Shown: one piece after another, positions 16,837 through 25,873 of the stretch
Layout: every line of letters begins with the position of its first letter
Position numbering within the stretch: the first letter of the stretch is position 1
Assembly: GCF_020215645.1 (NCBI RefSeq)
Contig: NZ_CP084058.1
Coordinates: forward strand, 5,828,001-5,892,000
Direction of reading: 5' to 3'
Length of the DNA: 64,000 bases
Origin: Nonomuraea gerenzanensis
GTDB taxonomy: Bacteria > Actinomycetota > Actinomycetes > Streptosporangiales > Streptosporangiaceae
Program-made: the position numbers and the translations under genes
The notes under the pieces: model-generated
What the model was told of the DNA's origin: nothing
Database searches by the model: none
The model's input: only the letters and a program-made list of their open reading frames with translations

Positions 16837-17882
16837 GCGGGCCACTCGGGGAGGTGACGCGGCCTGCGGCTCCCGAACGGCCCGGGGCAGCGGCGCGGCC
16901 TGCGGCCCTCCACCGGCCCGGGGCAGTGGCGGGGTCCGGGGTGGCGGCGAGACTGGAGGCGGTGGCACGACTGGGGGTGGTCAGGCGGCTCGGGAGCGGG
17001 CTGGCCGTGTTGTGGGCCGCCGCCACCGCCTCCTACCTCGCGCTGCTGCTCGCCCCGGGCGACACCGTGGACATCCTGGTCGGCGACGGGATCGACACGC
17101 CGGAGATCAGGGCCGGGATCATCCGGGAGTGGGGGCTCGACCGGCCCGAGATCGTCCAGTACCTGTCCTACCTGTGGCGGCTGCTGCACGGCGACCTCGG
17201 GCGCTCCTACCAGCTGCAGCGCGGCGTGGGCGAGGTCCTGGCCACCCAGGTCGGGCCGACCGTCCAGCTCACCCTGGCCGCCGCCGCCGTCGGGGTGACG
17301 CTGGCCGCCGCCATCGCGATCCTCACGGCCGGGCGCGGGCGCGCCGCCCGGGGCGTCGCGTCGGCGGCGGAGCTGGTGGCGGTGTCGGTGCCGCCGTTCC
17401 TCATCGGGATCGTGCTGCTGGCCGTGTTCTCGTTCACGCTCGGCTGGTTCCCCGTCTCCGGCGCGCAGGGGCCGTCGGCGGTGGTGCTGCCCGCGCTCGC
17501 CCTCGGGCTGCCCATCGCGGGCGTGCTCGGGCAGGTGCTGCGGGGCGGGCTCGAACGGGCGCTGGAGCAGCCGTTCGCGGTCACCGCCCGGGCGCGCGGG
17601 CTCACCGAGCGGGCGCTGGTCGCCCGGCACGCCCTGCGTCACGCGCTCATCCCGGCCGTGACGCTGGCCGGCTGGTTCACCGGCACCCTGCTCGGCGGGG
17701 CCGTCATCACGGAGGTGCTGTTCGGCCGGCCGGGGCTCGGGCGCGTGGCCATGGACGCCGTCACGGGGCGCGACATGCCGGTGGTGATGGCCGTCGTGCT
17801 GCTGTCGGCCGTCGTGTACGTGACCATCAGCACGCTGCTCGACCTGGCCTACCGCGCCATCGACCCGCGAATCCGAGGCTGA
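16833..17882 (+). CDS. ABC importer permease 1 (DppB type)
   Basis: A 349-residue integral membrane permease. The first ~45 residues are a low-complexity Ala/Pro/Arg extension, apparently three repeats of an RPGA-like unit, before the first membrane helix (GSGLAVLWAAATASYLALLLAPG). The DppB pattern follows: IREWGLDRPEIVQYLSYLWR, GDLGRSYQ, and the cytoplasmic EAA-type loop ERALEQPFAVTARARGL near residue 235. The start at ATG 16833 overlaps the previous stop. A later start would remove the odd extension, but no good ribosome site is visible there. Confidence 0.9.
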   Translation: MSGPLGEVTRPAAPERPGAAARPAALHRPGAVAGSGVAARLEAVARLGVVRRLGSGLAVLWAAATASYLALLLAPGDTVDILVGDGIDTPEIRAGIIREWGLDRPEIVQYLSYLWRLLHGDLGRSYQLQRGVGEVLATQVGPTVQLTLAAAAVGVTLAAAIAILTAGRGRAARGVASAAELVAVSVPPFLIGIVLLAVFSFTLGWFPVSGAQGPSAVVLPALALGLPIAGVLGQVLRGGLERALEQPFAVTARARGLTERALVARHALRHALIPAVTLAGWFTGTLLGGAVITEVLFGRPGLGRVAMDAVTGRDMPVVMAVVLLSAVVYVTISTLLDLAYRAIDPRIRG

Positions 17883-17886
17883 CGCC

Positions 17887-18696
17887 ATGTCCGCGCCGAC
17901 CCGTGCCGTACTCCCGCCCACCGCCTTCCTCCTCCTGCTCGCGCTGGCCGTCGCCGCGCCCGCCCTGCTCACCGGCACGGACCCGCTGGCCGCCGACCCG
18001 CTCACCGCCCTCGCGCCCCCTGGACCCGAGCACTGGTTCGGCAGCGACCACCTCGGGCGCGACGTGCTGGCCAGGGTCGTGCACGGCGCCCGCCACTCCA
18101 TCAGCATCGGCGTCGCGGCCACCGTCCTGGCCGTCACCACGGGCGTGCTGCTCGGCCTGGCGGCGGGCCTGTCACCCAAGTGGCTGGACGAGGCGCTGGC
18201 ACGCGCGTTCGACGTGCTGTCCACCCTGCCCGAGCTCCTCCTCGCCCTGCTCGTCGTGGCGATCACCGGCCCCGGCACCGGGAACGTGATCATCGCCATC
18301 GCCATCGCCCAGCTCCCGAACTACGCCCGCGTGATCCGCGCCCAGACCTTCGTCGTGCGCCGCTCGGGCTACGTGGAGCAGGCCGTCACGTTCGGCCGCC
18401 CCCGCCTGGCGATCACCGCCGGCCACGTGCTCCCGAACGTGCTCGGCCCCATCCCCGTGCTGGCCACGATCGGGCTCGGCCAGGCGGTCATCGCCAGCTC
18501 GGGGCTGAGCTTCCTCGGCATGGGCCCGCAGCCGCCGGCCGCCGAGTGGGGCGCGATGCTCTCCGAGGCCCGCAACTACCTGCGGGTGGCGTGGTGGGAG
18601 GCGCTGTTCCCGGGCCTGGCGGTCACGCTCACCGTCGTCTGCCTGACCGTCGTCGGCCGCCGCCTCCAGCGCCGCTTCGAAGGAAGGACCCCATGA
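17887..18696 (+). CDS. ABC importer permease 2 (DppC type)
   Basis: A 269-residue DppC/OppC-type permease. It opens with a membrane helix (AFLLLLALAVAAPALLTG) and a periplasmic loop holding HWFGSDHLGRDVLARVVHGAR. This is the strongly conserved DppC signature (FGTDxxGRDxxSR). The EAA loop SGYVEQAVTFGRPRLAITAGHVLPN lies near residues 160-185, and GLSFLGMGPQPPAAEWGAMLSEAR near 205-230 is equally typical. It begins 4 nt after the previous stop. With permease 1 it forms the heterodimeric channel. Confidence 0.93.
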   Translation: MSAPTRAVLPPTAFLLLLALAVAAPALLTGTDPLAADPLTALAPPGPEHWFGSDHLGRDVLARVVHGARHSISIGVAATVLAVTTGVLLGLAAGLSPKWLDEALARAFDVLSTLPELLLALLVVAITGPGTGNVIIAIAIAQLPNYARVIRAQTFVVRRSGYVEQAVTFGRPRLAITAGHVLPNVLGPIPVLATIGLGQAVIASSGLSFLGMGPQPPAAEWGAMLSEARNYLRVAWWEALFPGLAVTLTVVCLTVVGRRLQRRFEGRTP

Positions 18697-20468
18697 CCAC
18701 CACCCACGACCAACCCACCCCCACGGCCACCACCGACGACGCACCCGGGCCCGTAACCGCCTCGCCCCTCGTCGCCGTCCAGGACCTGCGGGTCAGCTTC
18801 AAGGGGACGGAGGTCGTCAGGGGCGTCTCGCTGTCCGTCGCGCCCGGCGAGTGCGTGGCCGTCGTGGGGGAGTCCGGCTCGGGCAAGAGCGTCACGGCAC
18901 GTTCCCTGCTCGGGCTGGCCGGCCCCGGCTCGACGGTGCGGGCGTCCGCGTTCACGGTCTCGGGACGGGACGCGCTGGGGTTCGGGGCGCGGGAGTGGCG
19001 GTCGTTGCGCGGCCGGTTCGCGGGGCTCGTGCTGCAGGACGCGCTGGTCTCGCTCGACCCGCTGCGGACCGTGGGCGCGGAGATCGCCGAGGTGCTGGCC
19101 GTGCACGACGTCGTGCCCCGGCGGTGGCGGGAGAGCCGGGCGCTGGAGCTGCTGGAGTCGGTCGGCGTGCCGGAGCCGGAGGTGCGGGCACGGCAGCGTC
19201 CGCACGAGCTGTCGGGCGGGCTGCGGCAGCGCGTGCTCATCGCCTCCGCCATCGCGGCCGAACCGGAGCTGATCATCGCGGACGAGCCCACGACCGCGCT
19301 CGACGTCACCGTCCAGGCCCAGATCCTGCGCTTGCTCGCCGAGCGCAGGGCGGCGGGGACCGCGCTGCTGCTCATCAGCCACGATCTCGCCGTCGTCGGC
19401 TCCATCGCCGACCGCATCCTCGTCATGCGCGACGGCCAGGTGGTGGAGCAGGGGCCCGCCGCGGACGTGCTGGCCGCGCCCGCACACGCCTACACCCGCG
19501 CCCTGCTGGCGGCGGTGCCCTCGGCCGCCTCCCGCGGCACCCGCCTGACGGACGGCACCCCACTCCCACCCCGCCCCACCCCACGACCGCCCGCGCCCGC
19601 CGTCTGCGCCGACACCGCTCCGGTGCTCTCCGTCTCCCGCCTCACCCACTCCTACGGCCCCCGCCGCGTGGTCGACGACGTCTCCTTCACCCTCCACCGA
19701 GGCGAGACCCTGGGCATCGTCGGCGAGTCAGGCTCCGGCAAGACGACGGTCGCCCGCCTGGCCATGGCCCTGCTCCAGCCCGCCCACGGCCAGGTCACCC
19801 TGCACGGCGCCCCCTGGAGCGACCTGCCAGAACGCCGGCGCCGCCCCCACCGCCCCACCGTCCAGCTCATCTCCCAGAACCCCCTGGACTCCTTCGACCC
19901 CCGCCACACCACCGCCCGCCTGATCGCCGAACCGCTGCGGCTGCCCAGGCGGGAGCGCCGCACCCGGGTGCTGGACCTGCTGGCCCGCGTCGGCCTCCCC
20001 CCGGACGTGGCCGACCGCCACCCCCGCGAGCTGTCCGGCGGCCAACGCCAGCGGATCGCCATCGCCCGGGCCCTCGGCCCCCGCCCCGACGTGCTGGTCT
20101 GCGACGAGCCCGTCTCCGCGCTGGACGTCTCCGTCCAGGCGCAGGTCCTGGACCTGCTCGCCGAGCTGCAGGCCGAGTACGGCACCGCGATGGTGTTCAT
20201 CTCCCACGACCTGGGCGTCGTCCACCACGTCGCCGACCGGGTGCTCGTCATGAAGGACGGCAGGGTCGTCGAGCGGGGAGAGGTGGACGAGGTGTTCACC
20301 GCGCCGCGCCACCCGTACACGCGGGACCTGGTGGCAGCGGTGCCCAGGCTGCCCGCGCAGGCCGATCACCGCCTCCGCCGGAAGAAGGCGGCCCAGCGCC
20401 CGGCACCCTTCGGCGGCGATGCCGGCGGCTCCTCGCCCGCAGATCCGCCCTCGCGCACGGAACCGTAG
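18693..20468 (+). CDS. fused double ABC ATPase (DppD-DppF type)
   Basis: A 591-residue protein with two complete nucleotide-binding domains. Domain 1: Walker A GESGSGKS near residue 60, signature LSGGLRQRV near 175, Walker B IIADEPTTALDVT near 195. Domain 2: Walker A GESGSGKT near residue 350, LSGGQRQRI near 450, VCDEPVSALDVS near 470. A Pro-rich linker joins them. A fused pair replaces the separate DppD and DppF. The last ~35 residues after PRLPAQ are Arg/Pro rich and overlap the convergent gene by 103 bp, so the natural C-terminus may be less conserved. It completes the transporter and the operon. Confidence 0.93.
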   Translation: MTTTHDQPTPTATTDDAPGPVTASPLVAVQDLRVSFKGTEVVRGVSLSVAPGECVAVVGESGSGKSVTARSLLGLAGPGSTVRASAFTVSGRDALGFGAREWRSLRGRFAGLVLQDALVSLDPLRTVGAEIAEVLAVHDVVPRRWRESRALELLESVGVPEPEVRARQRPHELSGGLRQRVLIASAIAAEPELIIADEPTTALDVTVQAQILRLLAERRAAGTALLLISHDLAVVGSIADRILVMRDGQVVEQGPAADVLAAPAHAYTRALLAAVPSAASRGTRLTDGTPLPPRPTPRPPAPAVCADTAPVLSVSRLTHSYGPRRVVDDVSFTLHRGETLGIVGESGSGKTTVARLAMALLQPAHGQVTLHGAPWSDLPERRRRPHRPTVQLISQNPLDSFDPRHTTARLIAEPLRLPRRERRTRVLDLLARVGLPPDVADRHPRELSGGQRQRIAIARALGPRPDVLVCDEPVSALDVSVQAQVLDLLAELQAEYGTAMVFISHDLGVVHHVADRVLVMKDGRVVERGEVDEVFTAPRHPYTRDLVAAVPRLPAQADHRLRRKKAAQRPAPFGGDAGGSSPADPPSRTEP

Positions 20469-20764
20469 TACCTGGTGCTGCTCAGGTACACGGGCGCGTG
20501 GGGCTCCACGACGACCGTGCTCTCGCCGTTCACGGTGATCTGCCGGATGGCGGGCTCGGGCGGCGGGTCCGGTGCCCGGTGCTGGCGGATCATGGCGACG
20601 AGGGTCAGCACCAGGCTCGCCGCGCCGATCGCCAAGCTGCCGACGCTGGCGTAGCGGTCGGCGTCCTCGAGACTCTGCCCGTACAGGAAGGCTCCCGCGC
20701 CCATGACGGCGGCGGACAGCAGCAGTGCGCCGGACCAGCGCAGCCAGCGGGGAAAGGTACGCAT
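20366..20764 (-). CDS. small two-helix membrane protein, unrecognised
   Basis: A 132-residue protein with two predicted membrane helices near the N-terminus (WSGALLLSAAVMGAGAFLYG and VGSLAIGAASLVLTLVAMI). A cytoplasmic tail follows with an ITVNGESTVVVEPHAPVYLS segment, then a Gly/Pro-rich end closing in FFRRRR. GGGAG lies 4 nt before the ATG at 20762-20764. Its 3' end overlaps the ABC ATPase gene on the other strand. It starts 22 bp after the stop of the 481-residue membrane gene upstream, so the two probably share a transcript. I do not recognise the family. Confidence 0.6.
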   Translation of the reverse strand: MRTFPRWLRWSGALLLSAAVMGAGAFLYGQSLEDADRYASVGSLAIGAASLVLTLVAMIRQHRAPDPPPEPAIRQITVNGESTVVVEPHAPVYLSSTRYYGSVREGGSAGEEPPASPPKGAGRWAAFFRRRR

Positions 20765-20786
20765 CACACTCCCATCGAGGCGGATC

Positions 20787-22232
20787 TCAGAACGGCCACA
20801 GCCGATCGAACGGGTCGGCGACGAGCTCCTCCTCCTCGGCCGGCTCCCGATGCGGCTCCTCGGGAAGGCACGGTTCTTCCGCCGGGCCGCGCGCGGGCTC
20901 CTGCTCCTCTTCGGGGCGCGGCAGCTCCGCCACCTCCGACGGCCGCATCCCGAGATCCCGCAACGTCAGCTCCGCGAGCGCCGCCAGCTCCAGGCGGGAC
21001 AGCTCGGCGCGGAGCTTCTCGTGGATCCGGAAGTCGTCGCCGACGGCGGCGATCGCCGCACCGCGCACCGCCAGCTCGCTCTCCGCCACCTCGATCTCGG
21101 CGGCCCGGTCGGGAAAGCACGTCGCCTGGACCAGCTCCACGGGCGACATCCGCTCGATGACGCGGGCCAGCTCCCTGGCGAACTCCTGCCGGTCCGCCGG
21201 ATCCGCGTGCGGGGACAGGCACAGGGCGAACCCCCGGACCAGCTCGGCGTGCTCAAGCAGCAGCCCGGCCAGCGAGATCTCGCCGGAGGCGATGACGTGC
21301 CGGGTATGGGCGGTGACGTCGTGCTCCGGCCGTTCGACGACGAAGTCGCAGCCGACGGTGGTGACGTCCAGGCAGGGCCGGCCCTCGTAGTCCCGCCGTC
21401 CCCCCGGCTCGGGCTCCTCGTGGACGCGGGCGAGGGCGTCGCGGAAGCGCCTGTTCGCGGCCTCGTCGCCGGGGTCGATGACGAGGTCCCGCAGGGCGTC
21501 CCTGGCGGTGCCGGTGAGGTGCTCGGCCAGGCTGTCCACGTCGATCTCGACGCGCTTGATGCGGTAGTCGGCCGTCCAGGAGATGTCGCGGGCCGGTGAG
21601 AGGATGACGTGCGGGGTGTCGGTGACCTGGAGGCGGTCGATCGGTGCTCCTGCCCGGCCGGTCTCGTGCAGCGCCCGGTGCGGCTCCAGGACGATCGTGA
21701 TGGGCACCGTCCTGCTGGGTGCGCGCTCCACCGGCTCGGACGGGACGCCGGGCTGAAGGGGCGCGTCGACGACGGGAGCACGGCCTGTCGGCTGGAGGAT
21801 CGCCCGAGGGAGGCCCGCGGGTTGCGGAGTGGGGTCCGGCCGCGCGGGCTGCTGGGTGAGGAGTTCCAGCACGAACGCGCGATCGTCGCTCGGTTCCGGT
21901 GCTGCGGGCCGGTCACCGTACGGCGGGGGCGGCGCGCTGCAGCGGCCCGGCAGGCCCGAAGCCCTGGGCGCCGGCGGCCGTCCACCGCCCTCGGCGTGAT
22001 CCTGCGGCGGCACGTCCGTCACCCACGAGGCGGCCGGCGGCGACACCCGCCGCACCCGGGCAGGCCGCATCCTGACAACCGCCACCACGGCGACCAGAGC
22101 CGCCAGCACGCCGAGGACGGGAACGGCGACGGCGGCGATCACCGACGCCGGCTCCACCACCCGGGCCCAGATCCACTGGGCGACCCGGACCACGACCCAG
22201 ACGACCAGAACAGCGCCGACGACGTACCGCAA
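20787..22232 (-). CDS. large membrane-anchored protein, unrecognised
   Basis: A 481-residue protein. Two N-terminal helices (VVGAVLVVWVVVRVAQWIWA; VIAAVAVPVLGVLAALVAVV) precede a Pro-rich disordered linker (~60-165). A soluble domain (~175-420) follows, with alternating strands and helices (TVPITIVLEPH, YRIKRVEIDVDSLAEHLTG, MSPVELVQATCFPDRAAEIEV). An acidic Glu/Pro tail ends in DPFDRLWPF. The start is TTG at 22230-22232 with a weak GGTGATGG ahead, so the exact start is uncertain. It precedes the two-helix gene on the same strand, and both look like parts of one envelope complex. No known domain recognised. Confidence 0.6.
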   Translation of the reverse strand: MRYVVGAVLVVWVVVRVAQWIWARVVEPASVIAAVAVPVLGVLAALVAVVAVVRMRPARVRRVSPPAASWVTDVPPQDHAEGGGRPPAPRASGLPGRCSAPPPPYGDRPAAPEPSDDRAFVLELLTQQPARPDPTPQPAGLPRAILQPTGRAPVVDAPLQPGVPSEPVERAPSRTVPITIVLEPHRALHETGRAGAPIDRLQVTDTPHVILSPARDISWTADYRIKRVEIDVDSLAEHLTGTARDALRDLVIDPGDEAANRRFRDALARVHEEPEPGGRRDYEGRPCLDVTTVGCDFVVERPEHDVTAHTRHVIASGEISLAGLLLEHAELVRGFALCLSPHADPADRQEFARELARVIERMSPVELVQATCFPDRAAEIEVAESELAVRGAAIAAVGDDFRIHEKLRAELSRLELAALAELTLRDLGMRPSEVAELPRPEEEQEPARGPAEEPCLPEEPHREPAEEEELVADPFDRLWPF

Positions 22233-22314
22233 GAGCCATCACCGCCCCGGAGCCGCGAGAAGTGCAGAGATCCATCCTTCAGTGATCGCACCCGGAGCGG
22301 GATGACTGCCGGGG

Positions 22315-22662
22315 CTAGATGTCGGTCGCGCCGCCGGGCAGGAAGTCGCGCAGGTGGGCGAGCAGGGCGTCCGGGCGCTCCACGGGGATGAAGTGGCCGC
22401 ATTCGGGGATCTCGGAGCCCCGTCGGATGCCCCGGCTCGCGGACGTGAACACGGTCAGCGAGGCGGTGGCGGCGGCGCCCCGCCCGATCCTGCGGCTCGT
22501 GATCGCGGACGGCCGGTTGGAGCCGCGGGCGGAGCGACTGGCCGGCGACGTGGCAGGCGGGCAGGCGCCGCTGGTGCTCGATGAGCCGGTGCGGCAACCG
22601 GACGAAGGTGAGACGGCACCAGCAGCGCGTTCAGAAATAGCACTGGGAGATTTGGCCCTCAC
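22315..22662 (-). pseudogene. alpha/beta-hydrolase C-terminal remnant
   Basis: Only the last ~40 residues look functional: SEIPECGHFIPVERPDALLA then LRDFLPGG, with TAG at 22315-22317. The GHF.P.E.P segment is the catalytic-His region at the end of many alpha/beta hydrolases. Upstream the same frame turns into Ser/Arg-rich non-protein sequence, and protein-like stretches appear in other frames, so the gene is broken. The whole stretch 22233-22747 holds no other gene; its right end carries the promoter region of the ThuA gene. Confidence 0.55.
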
Positions 22663-22680
22663 TCGGCCACAATTGGTGAA

Positions 22681-22711
22681 GTGTGCCTCTTTTGGGATTT
22701 AAGTGGCACAC
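22681..22711. promoter_or_regulatory. inverted repeat GTGTGCC-N17-GGCACAC
   Basis: A perfect 7-bp inverted repeat with 17-bp spacing lies about 40 bp before the ThuA-like start, in a locally AT-richer stretch. Its position suits a dimeric regulator of the ThuA/oxidoreductase pair. No regulator gene sits beside it. Confidence 0.45.
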
Positions 22712-22747
22712 GGCCTATTTGTGGTTCAACGAGTGATTGGCGAATGC

Positions 22748-23455
22748 ATGGCGGGCGAGCACAGGCGGACGGTACTCGTGGTGCGGGGCGGGTGGGAAGG
22801 GCACGCCCCGGTGGCGGCCACCGACCTCTTCATGCCCTTCCTCGAGAAGAACGGGTTCGAGGTGCGGGTGGCGGACAGCCCGGCGCCCTACGCGGACCCG
22901 GCGTACATGGCCGGGATCGATCTCATCGTGCAGTGCTACACGATGGGCACCATCGAGCAGGACCAGCTCACGGGGCTGCGGGCGGCGATCGAGGCCGGCA
23001 CGGGGATGGCGGGCTGGCACGGCGGCATCGCCGACTCCTACCGCAACTCCTCCGACTACCTGCACCTGATCGGCGGGCAGTTCGCGTGCCACCCCGGCAA
23101 GCACCCCGACGACGAGGACGCGGGCACCGAGCGGCACAACTTCGTCCCGTACACCGTGAACATGCTGCCCGAGGCGGCCGGACACCCGATCACCGAGGGG
23201 ATCGGCGACTTCGACCTCGTCACCGAGCAGTACTGGGTGCTGGCCGACGACTACAACGACGTGCTGGCGACCACGACGCAGAAGGTGCGCCCGTGGGACC
23301 CCTGGCACCGCGAGGTGACCTCGCCGGCGATCTGGACGCGCCGCTGGGGCCAGGGGCGCATCTTCGTCGCGACCCCGGGGCACAGCCTCGACGTCCTGCG
23401 GAACGACAGCGTGCGCACCATCATCGAGAGGGGAATGTTGTGGGCCAGCCGCTGA
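22748..23455 (+). CDS. ThuA-domain protein
   Basis: A 235-residue ThuA-like protein. This class I glutamine-amidotransferase-like fold has lost the usual amidotransferase role; members take part in sugar utilisation and glycan turnover. Features seen are TVLVVRGGWEGHAPVAATDL, the IDLIVQCYTMGTIEQDQL strand-helix, the hallmark GTGMAGWHGGIADSYRNSSDYLHLIGGQF near residues 85-115 (GWHGG motif), and the end GRIFVATPGHSLDV. ATG 22748 gives the conserved start; the frame remains open upstream to 22703. It overlaps the following oxidoreductase by 16 nt, the ThuA-ThuB arrangement known from rhizobial disaccharide catabolism. Confidence 0.85.
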   Translation: MAGEHRRTVLVVRGGWEGHAPVAATDLFMPFLEKNGFEVRVADSPAPYADPAYMAGIDLIVQCYTMGTIEQDQLTGLRAAIEAGTGMAGWHGGIADSYRNSSDYLHLIGGQFACHPGKHPDDEDAGTERHNFVPYTVNMLPEAAGHPITEGIGDFDLVTEQYWVLADDYNDVLATTTQKVRPWDPWHREVTSPAIWTRRWGQGRIFVATPGHSLDVLRNDSVRTIIERGMLWASR

Positions 23456-24528
23456 ACCTCGGCATCGTCGGTTGCGGGGCCATCTCGGCCCAGTACCTGC
23501 GCACCATCGACCGGCTGCCGCAGGTGCGGCTGGTGGCGGTGGCCGATCTCGACCTCGAACGGGCGCGCGCGGCCGTGGCGCCCTACCCCGGCGTGGACGT
23601 GCTCGGCGTGCCCGAGCTGATGGCCGACGCCAGGATCGACGCCGTGCTCAACCTGACCATCCCGGCCGCGCACGCCGAGGTCGCGCTGCAGGCCATCGCG
23701 GCCGGCAAGGACGTCTACTGCGAGAAGCCGCTCGCCGCCACCGGCGAGGACGCGCGGCGGGTGCTGGAGGCTGCCAGGGCGGCGGGCGTACGGGTCGGCT
23801 GCGCGCCCGACACCGTGCTCGGCACCGGCACCCAGACCGCCCGCCAGGCCATCGACGACGGCCTGATCGGCAGGCCCGTCGCGGCCACGGCGACGATGGT
23901 GACGCCGGGCCACGAGCGCTGGCACCCGAACCCGGACTTCTACTACGTCCCGGGTGGCGGGCCGCTCCTGGACATGGGGCCGTACTACATCAGCAGCCTG
24001 GTCACGCTGCTCGGCCCGGTCGCGACGGTGATCGGCGCGGCCAGCCGTACGCGGGCCAAGCGCACGATCGGCTCGGGTCCCCGCCAGGGCGAGGAGATCC
24101 CGGTCACCGTGGACACCCACGTCACCGGCGTGCTCGTGCACGAGTCCGGCGCGCTGACCACGCTGGTGATGAGCTTCGACGCGGTGGCCACCAAGGCGCC
24201 GAACATCGAGGTGCACGGTGAGAAGGGCTCCCTCGTGGTGCCCGACCCCAACCACTTCGACGGCGAGGTCCTGCTGACCCGGCTCGGCGACGAGGGCCCG
24301 CGCCCGCTGCCGGTCTCGGCCGGGTACGCCGACGCGGGCCGGGGCGTCGGCCTGCTCGACTTCGCCGAGGACCGGGAGGTCAGGGCGGGCGGCACGCTGG
24401 CCTTCCACGTGCTGGACGTCATGGAGTCGCTGCTCGCCTCGGCGCGCGAGGGCCGGGCCGTGGACGTGGAGAGCACCTGCGAACGGCCGAGGCCGGTGGC
24501 CCTGGGCAGGCCCGGCACGCAGGGCTGA
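23440..24528 (+). CDS. Gfo/Idh/MocA-family oxidoreductase (ThuB-like)
   Basis: A 362-residue NAD(P)-dependent sugar oxidoreductase. Rossmann motif LGIVGCGAISAQYL at residues ~6-20, then DVYCEKPLAATGEDARRV near 90-105 with the catalytic Lys of EKP, and a C-terminal sheet domain containing GGGPLLDMGPYYISSLVTLLG near 175-195. The start GTG at 23440 has GAGAGGGG 6 nt ahead; it lies inside the end of the ThuA gene. In ThuAB systems the partner oxidises disaccharides to 3-keto sugars. This fits the neighbouring GH4 enzymes, which also work through 3-keto intermediates. Confidence 0.9.
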   Translation: MGQPLNLGIVGCGAISAQYLRTIDRLPQVRLVAVADLDLERARAAVAPYPGVDVLGVPELMADARIDAVLNLTIPAAHAEVALQAIAAGKDVYCEKPLAATGEDARRVLEAARAAGVRVGCAPDTVLGTGTQTARQAIDDGLIGRPVAATATMVTPGHERWHPNPDFYYVPGGGPLLDMGPYYISSLVTLLGPVATVIGAASRTRAKRTIGSGPRQGEEIPVTVDTHVTGVLVHESGALTTLVMSFDAVATKAPNIEVHGEKGSLVVPDPNHFDGEVLLTRLGDEGPRPLPVSAGYADAGRGVGLLDFAEDREVRAGGTLAFHVLDVMESLLASAREGRAVDVESTCERPRPVALGRPGTQG

Positions 24529-24534
24529 GCCGGT

Positions 24535-24576
24535 GCGCCGGGCCGTGGGCGGTGGTCGCGCTCCACGGCCCGGCGC
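24535..24576 (+). terminator. 13-bp perfect hairpin
   Basis: GCGCCGGGCCGTG and its exact complement enclose a 16-nt loop, 7 nt after the oxidoreductase stop. A strong stem without a U-tract, it probably ends the ThuA/ThuB transcript before the P450 gene. Confidence 0.7.
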
Positions 24577-24679
24577 GCCTCTCTCGCTCGGCGAGCCGGT
24601 GCGGCCGGGCCGCCCGCGGGAGGGCGGCAACGCCTAACATCTCAGGTGGCGGTCAGCGCAGATCCCCTCGGGAGACGAC

Positions 24680-25870
24680 ATGAGCGATTCCGCGACCTTG
24701 CCCCTCTACATGCGCCGCGCCCTCTTCGACCCGGACCCGGAGCTCGTGCGGGTGCGCGAGGAGGAGGGCGTGCGGCGGGTCGCCACCCCGTTCGGGGTGG
24801 ACGTCTGGATGGTCACCAGGTTCGCCGACGTCAGGGAGGTGCTGGGAGACCCGGCACGCTTCAGCAACGCCAGGCAGCCGCGCCCGCCGGGCGCGCCCGA
24901 CATGCCCAGGGAGCAGGTGGAGGCGCAGCGGGCGGGCCACCTGCTGCTCTTCGACCCGCCCGAGCACACCCGGCTACGGCGGATGCTGACGCCGGAGTTC
25001 ACCATGCGGCGCATGCGCCGCCTGGAGCCGCGCATCAGGGAGATCGTGCGCACGCACCTCGACGCGATGGAGGCCGCGGGGCCGCCCGCCGACCTGGTGG
25101 CCGCGTTCGCGCTGCCGATCCCGTCGCTGGTGATCTGCGAGCTGCTCGGCGTGCCGTACGTGGACCGGGAGGAGTTCCAGCGGCGTACGTCCAGGCTGCT
25201 CGACCTGTCGTTGTCGCTGAAGGAGCGGGCCCCGATCCGCGACGCCGCCCGCGCCTACATGGCGGAGCTGGTGGGCCGGGCGCAGGCGGACCCGGGCGAC
25301 GACCTGCTCGGCATGCTGGTCCGCGAGCACGGCCACGACCTGAGCACCGACGAGCTGGTCGGCATCGGCAGCCTGCTGCTGGTGGCGGGCCACGAGACCA
25401 CCTCCAACATGCTCGCGCTGGGCACCCTGGCCCTGCTGCGCCACCCCGAGCAGCTCGACCTGCTCAGGAAGGAGCCCGAGCGCGCCGACGCCGCCGTGGA
25501 GGAGCTGCTGCGCTGGCTCAGCATCGTCCACAACGGCACGTTCAAGACCACCACGACGGAGGTCGAGCTGTCGGGCGTGCGCATCCCCGAGGACGCGCTG
25601 CTGGTGGTCGCGCTGCCCGCGGCCAACCGCGACCCCGCCCTCGTGCCCGATCCCGACCGGCTCGACCTCGGCCGCGGCGACCTGGGGCACCTGGCCTTCG
25701 GCCACGGCGTGCACCACTGTCTGGGCGCGCCGCTGGCCAGGATGGAGATGCGGATCGCCTTCAACGCCCTGTTCGAGCGCTTCCCCGGGCTGCGCGAGGC
25801 CGCGCCGCCGCCCGGGTTCCGCGCCATGAACGTGGTGTACGGTCTGACCTCCCTGCACGTGACCTGGTGA
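24680..25870 (+). CDS. cytochrome P450
   Basis: A 396-residue soluble bacterial P450. The heme-binding loop FGHGVHHCLGAPLAR lies near residues 340-355, with Cys as the iron ligand. The I-helix oxygen-binding motif LLVAGHETTSNML is near 235. The ExxR-type region (VEELLRWLS) and the LLFDPPEHTRLRRMLTPEFT region near 90-115 are also present. The ATG has GGGAGACGAC directly upstream. It is transcribed alone, with no ferredoxin gene adjacent, so redox partners must come from elsewhere. Substrate is unknown; typical roles are macrolide, terpene or xenobiotic hydroxylation. It ends 4 bp from the convergent sugar transporter operon. Confidence 0.95.
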   Translation: MSDSATLPLYMRRALFDPDPELVRVREEEGVRRVATPFGVDVWMVTRFADVREVLGDPARFSNARQPRPPGAPDMPREQVEAQRAGHLLLFDPPEHTRLRRMLTPEFTMRRMRRLEPRIREIVRTHLDAMEAAGPPADLVAAFALPIPSLVICELLGVPYVDREEFQRRTSRLLDLSLSLKERAPIRDAARAYMAELVGRAQADPGDDLLGMLVREHGHDLSTDELVGIGSLLLVAGHETTSNMLALGTLALLRHPEQLDLLRKEPERADAAVEELLRWLSIVHNGTFKTTTTEVELSGVRIPEDALLVVALPAANRDPALVPDPDRLDLGRGDLGHLAFGHGVHHCLGAPLARMEMRIAFNALFERFPGLREAAPPPGFRAMNVVYGLTSLHVTW

Positions 25871-25873
25871 GGC

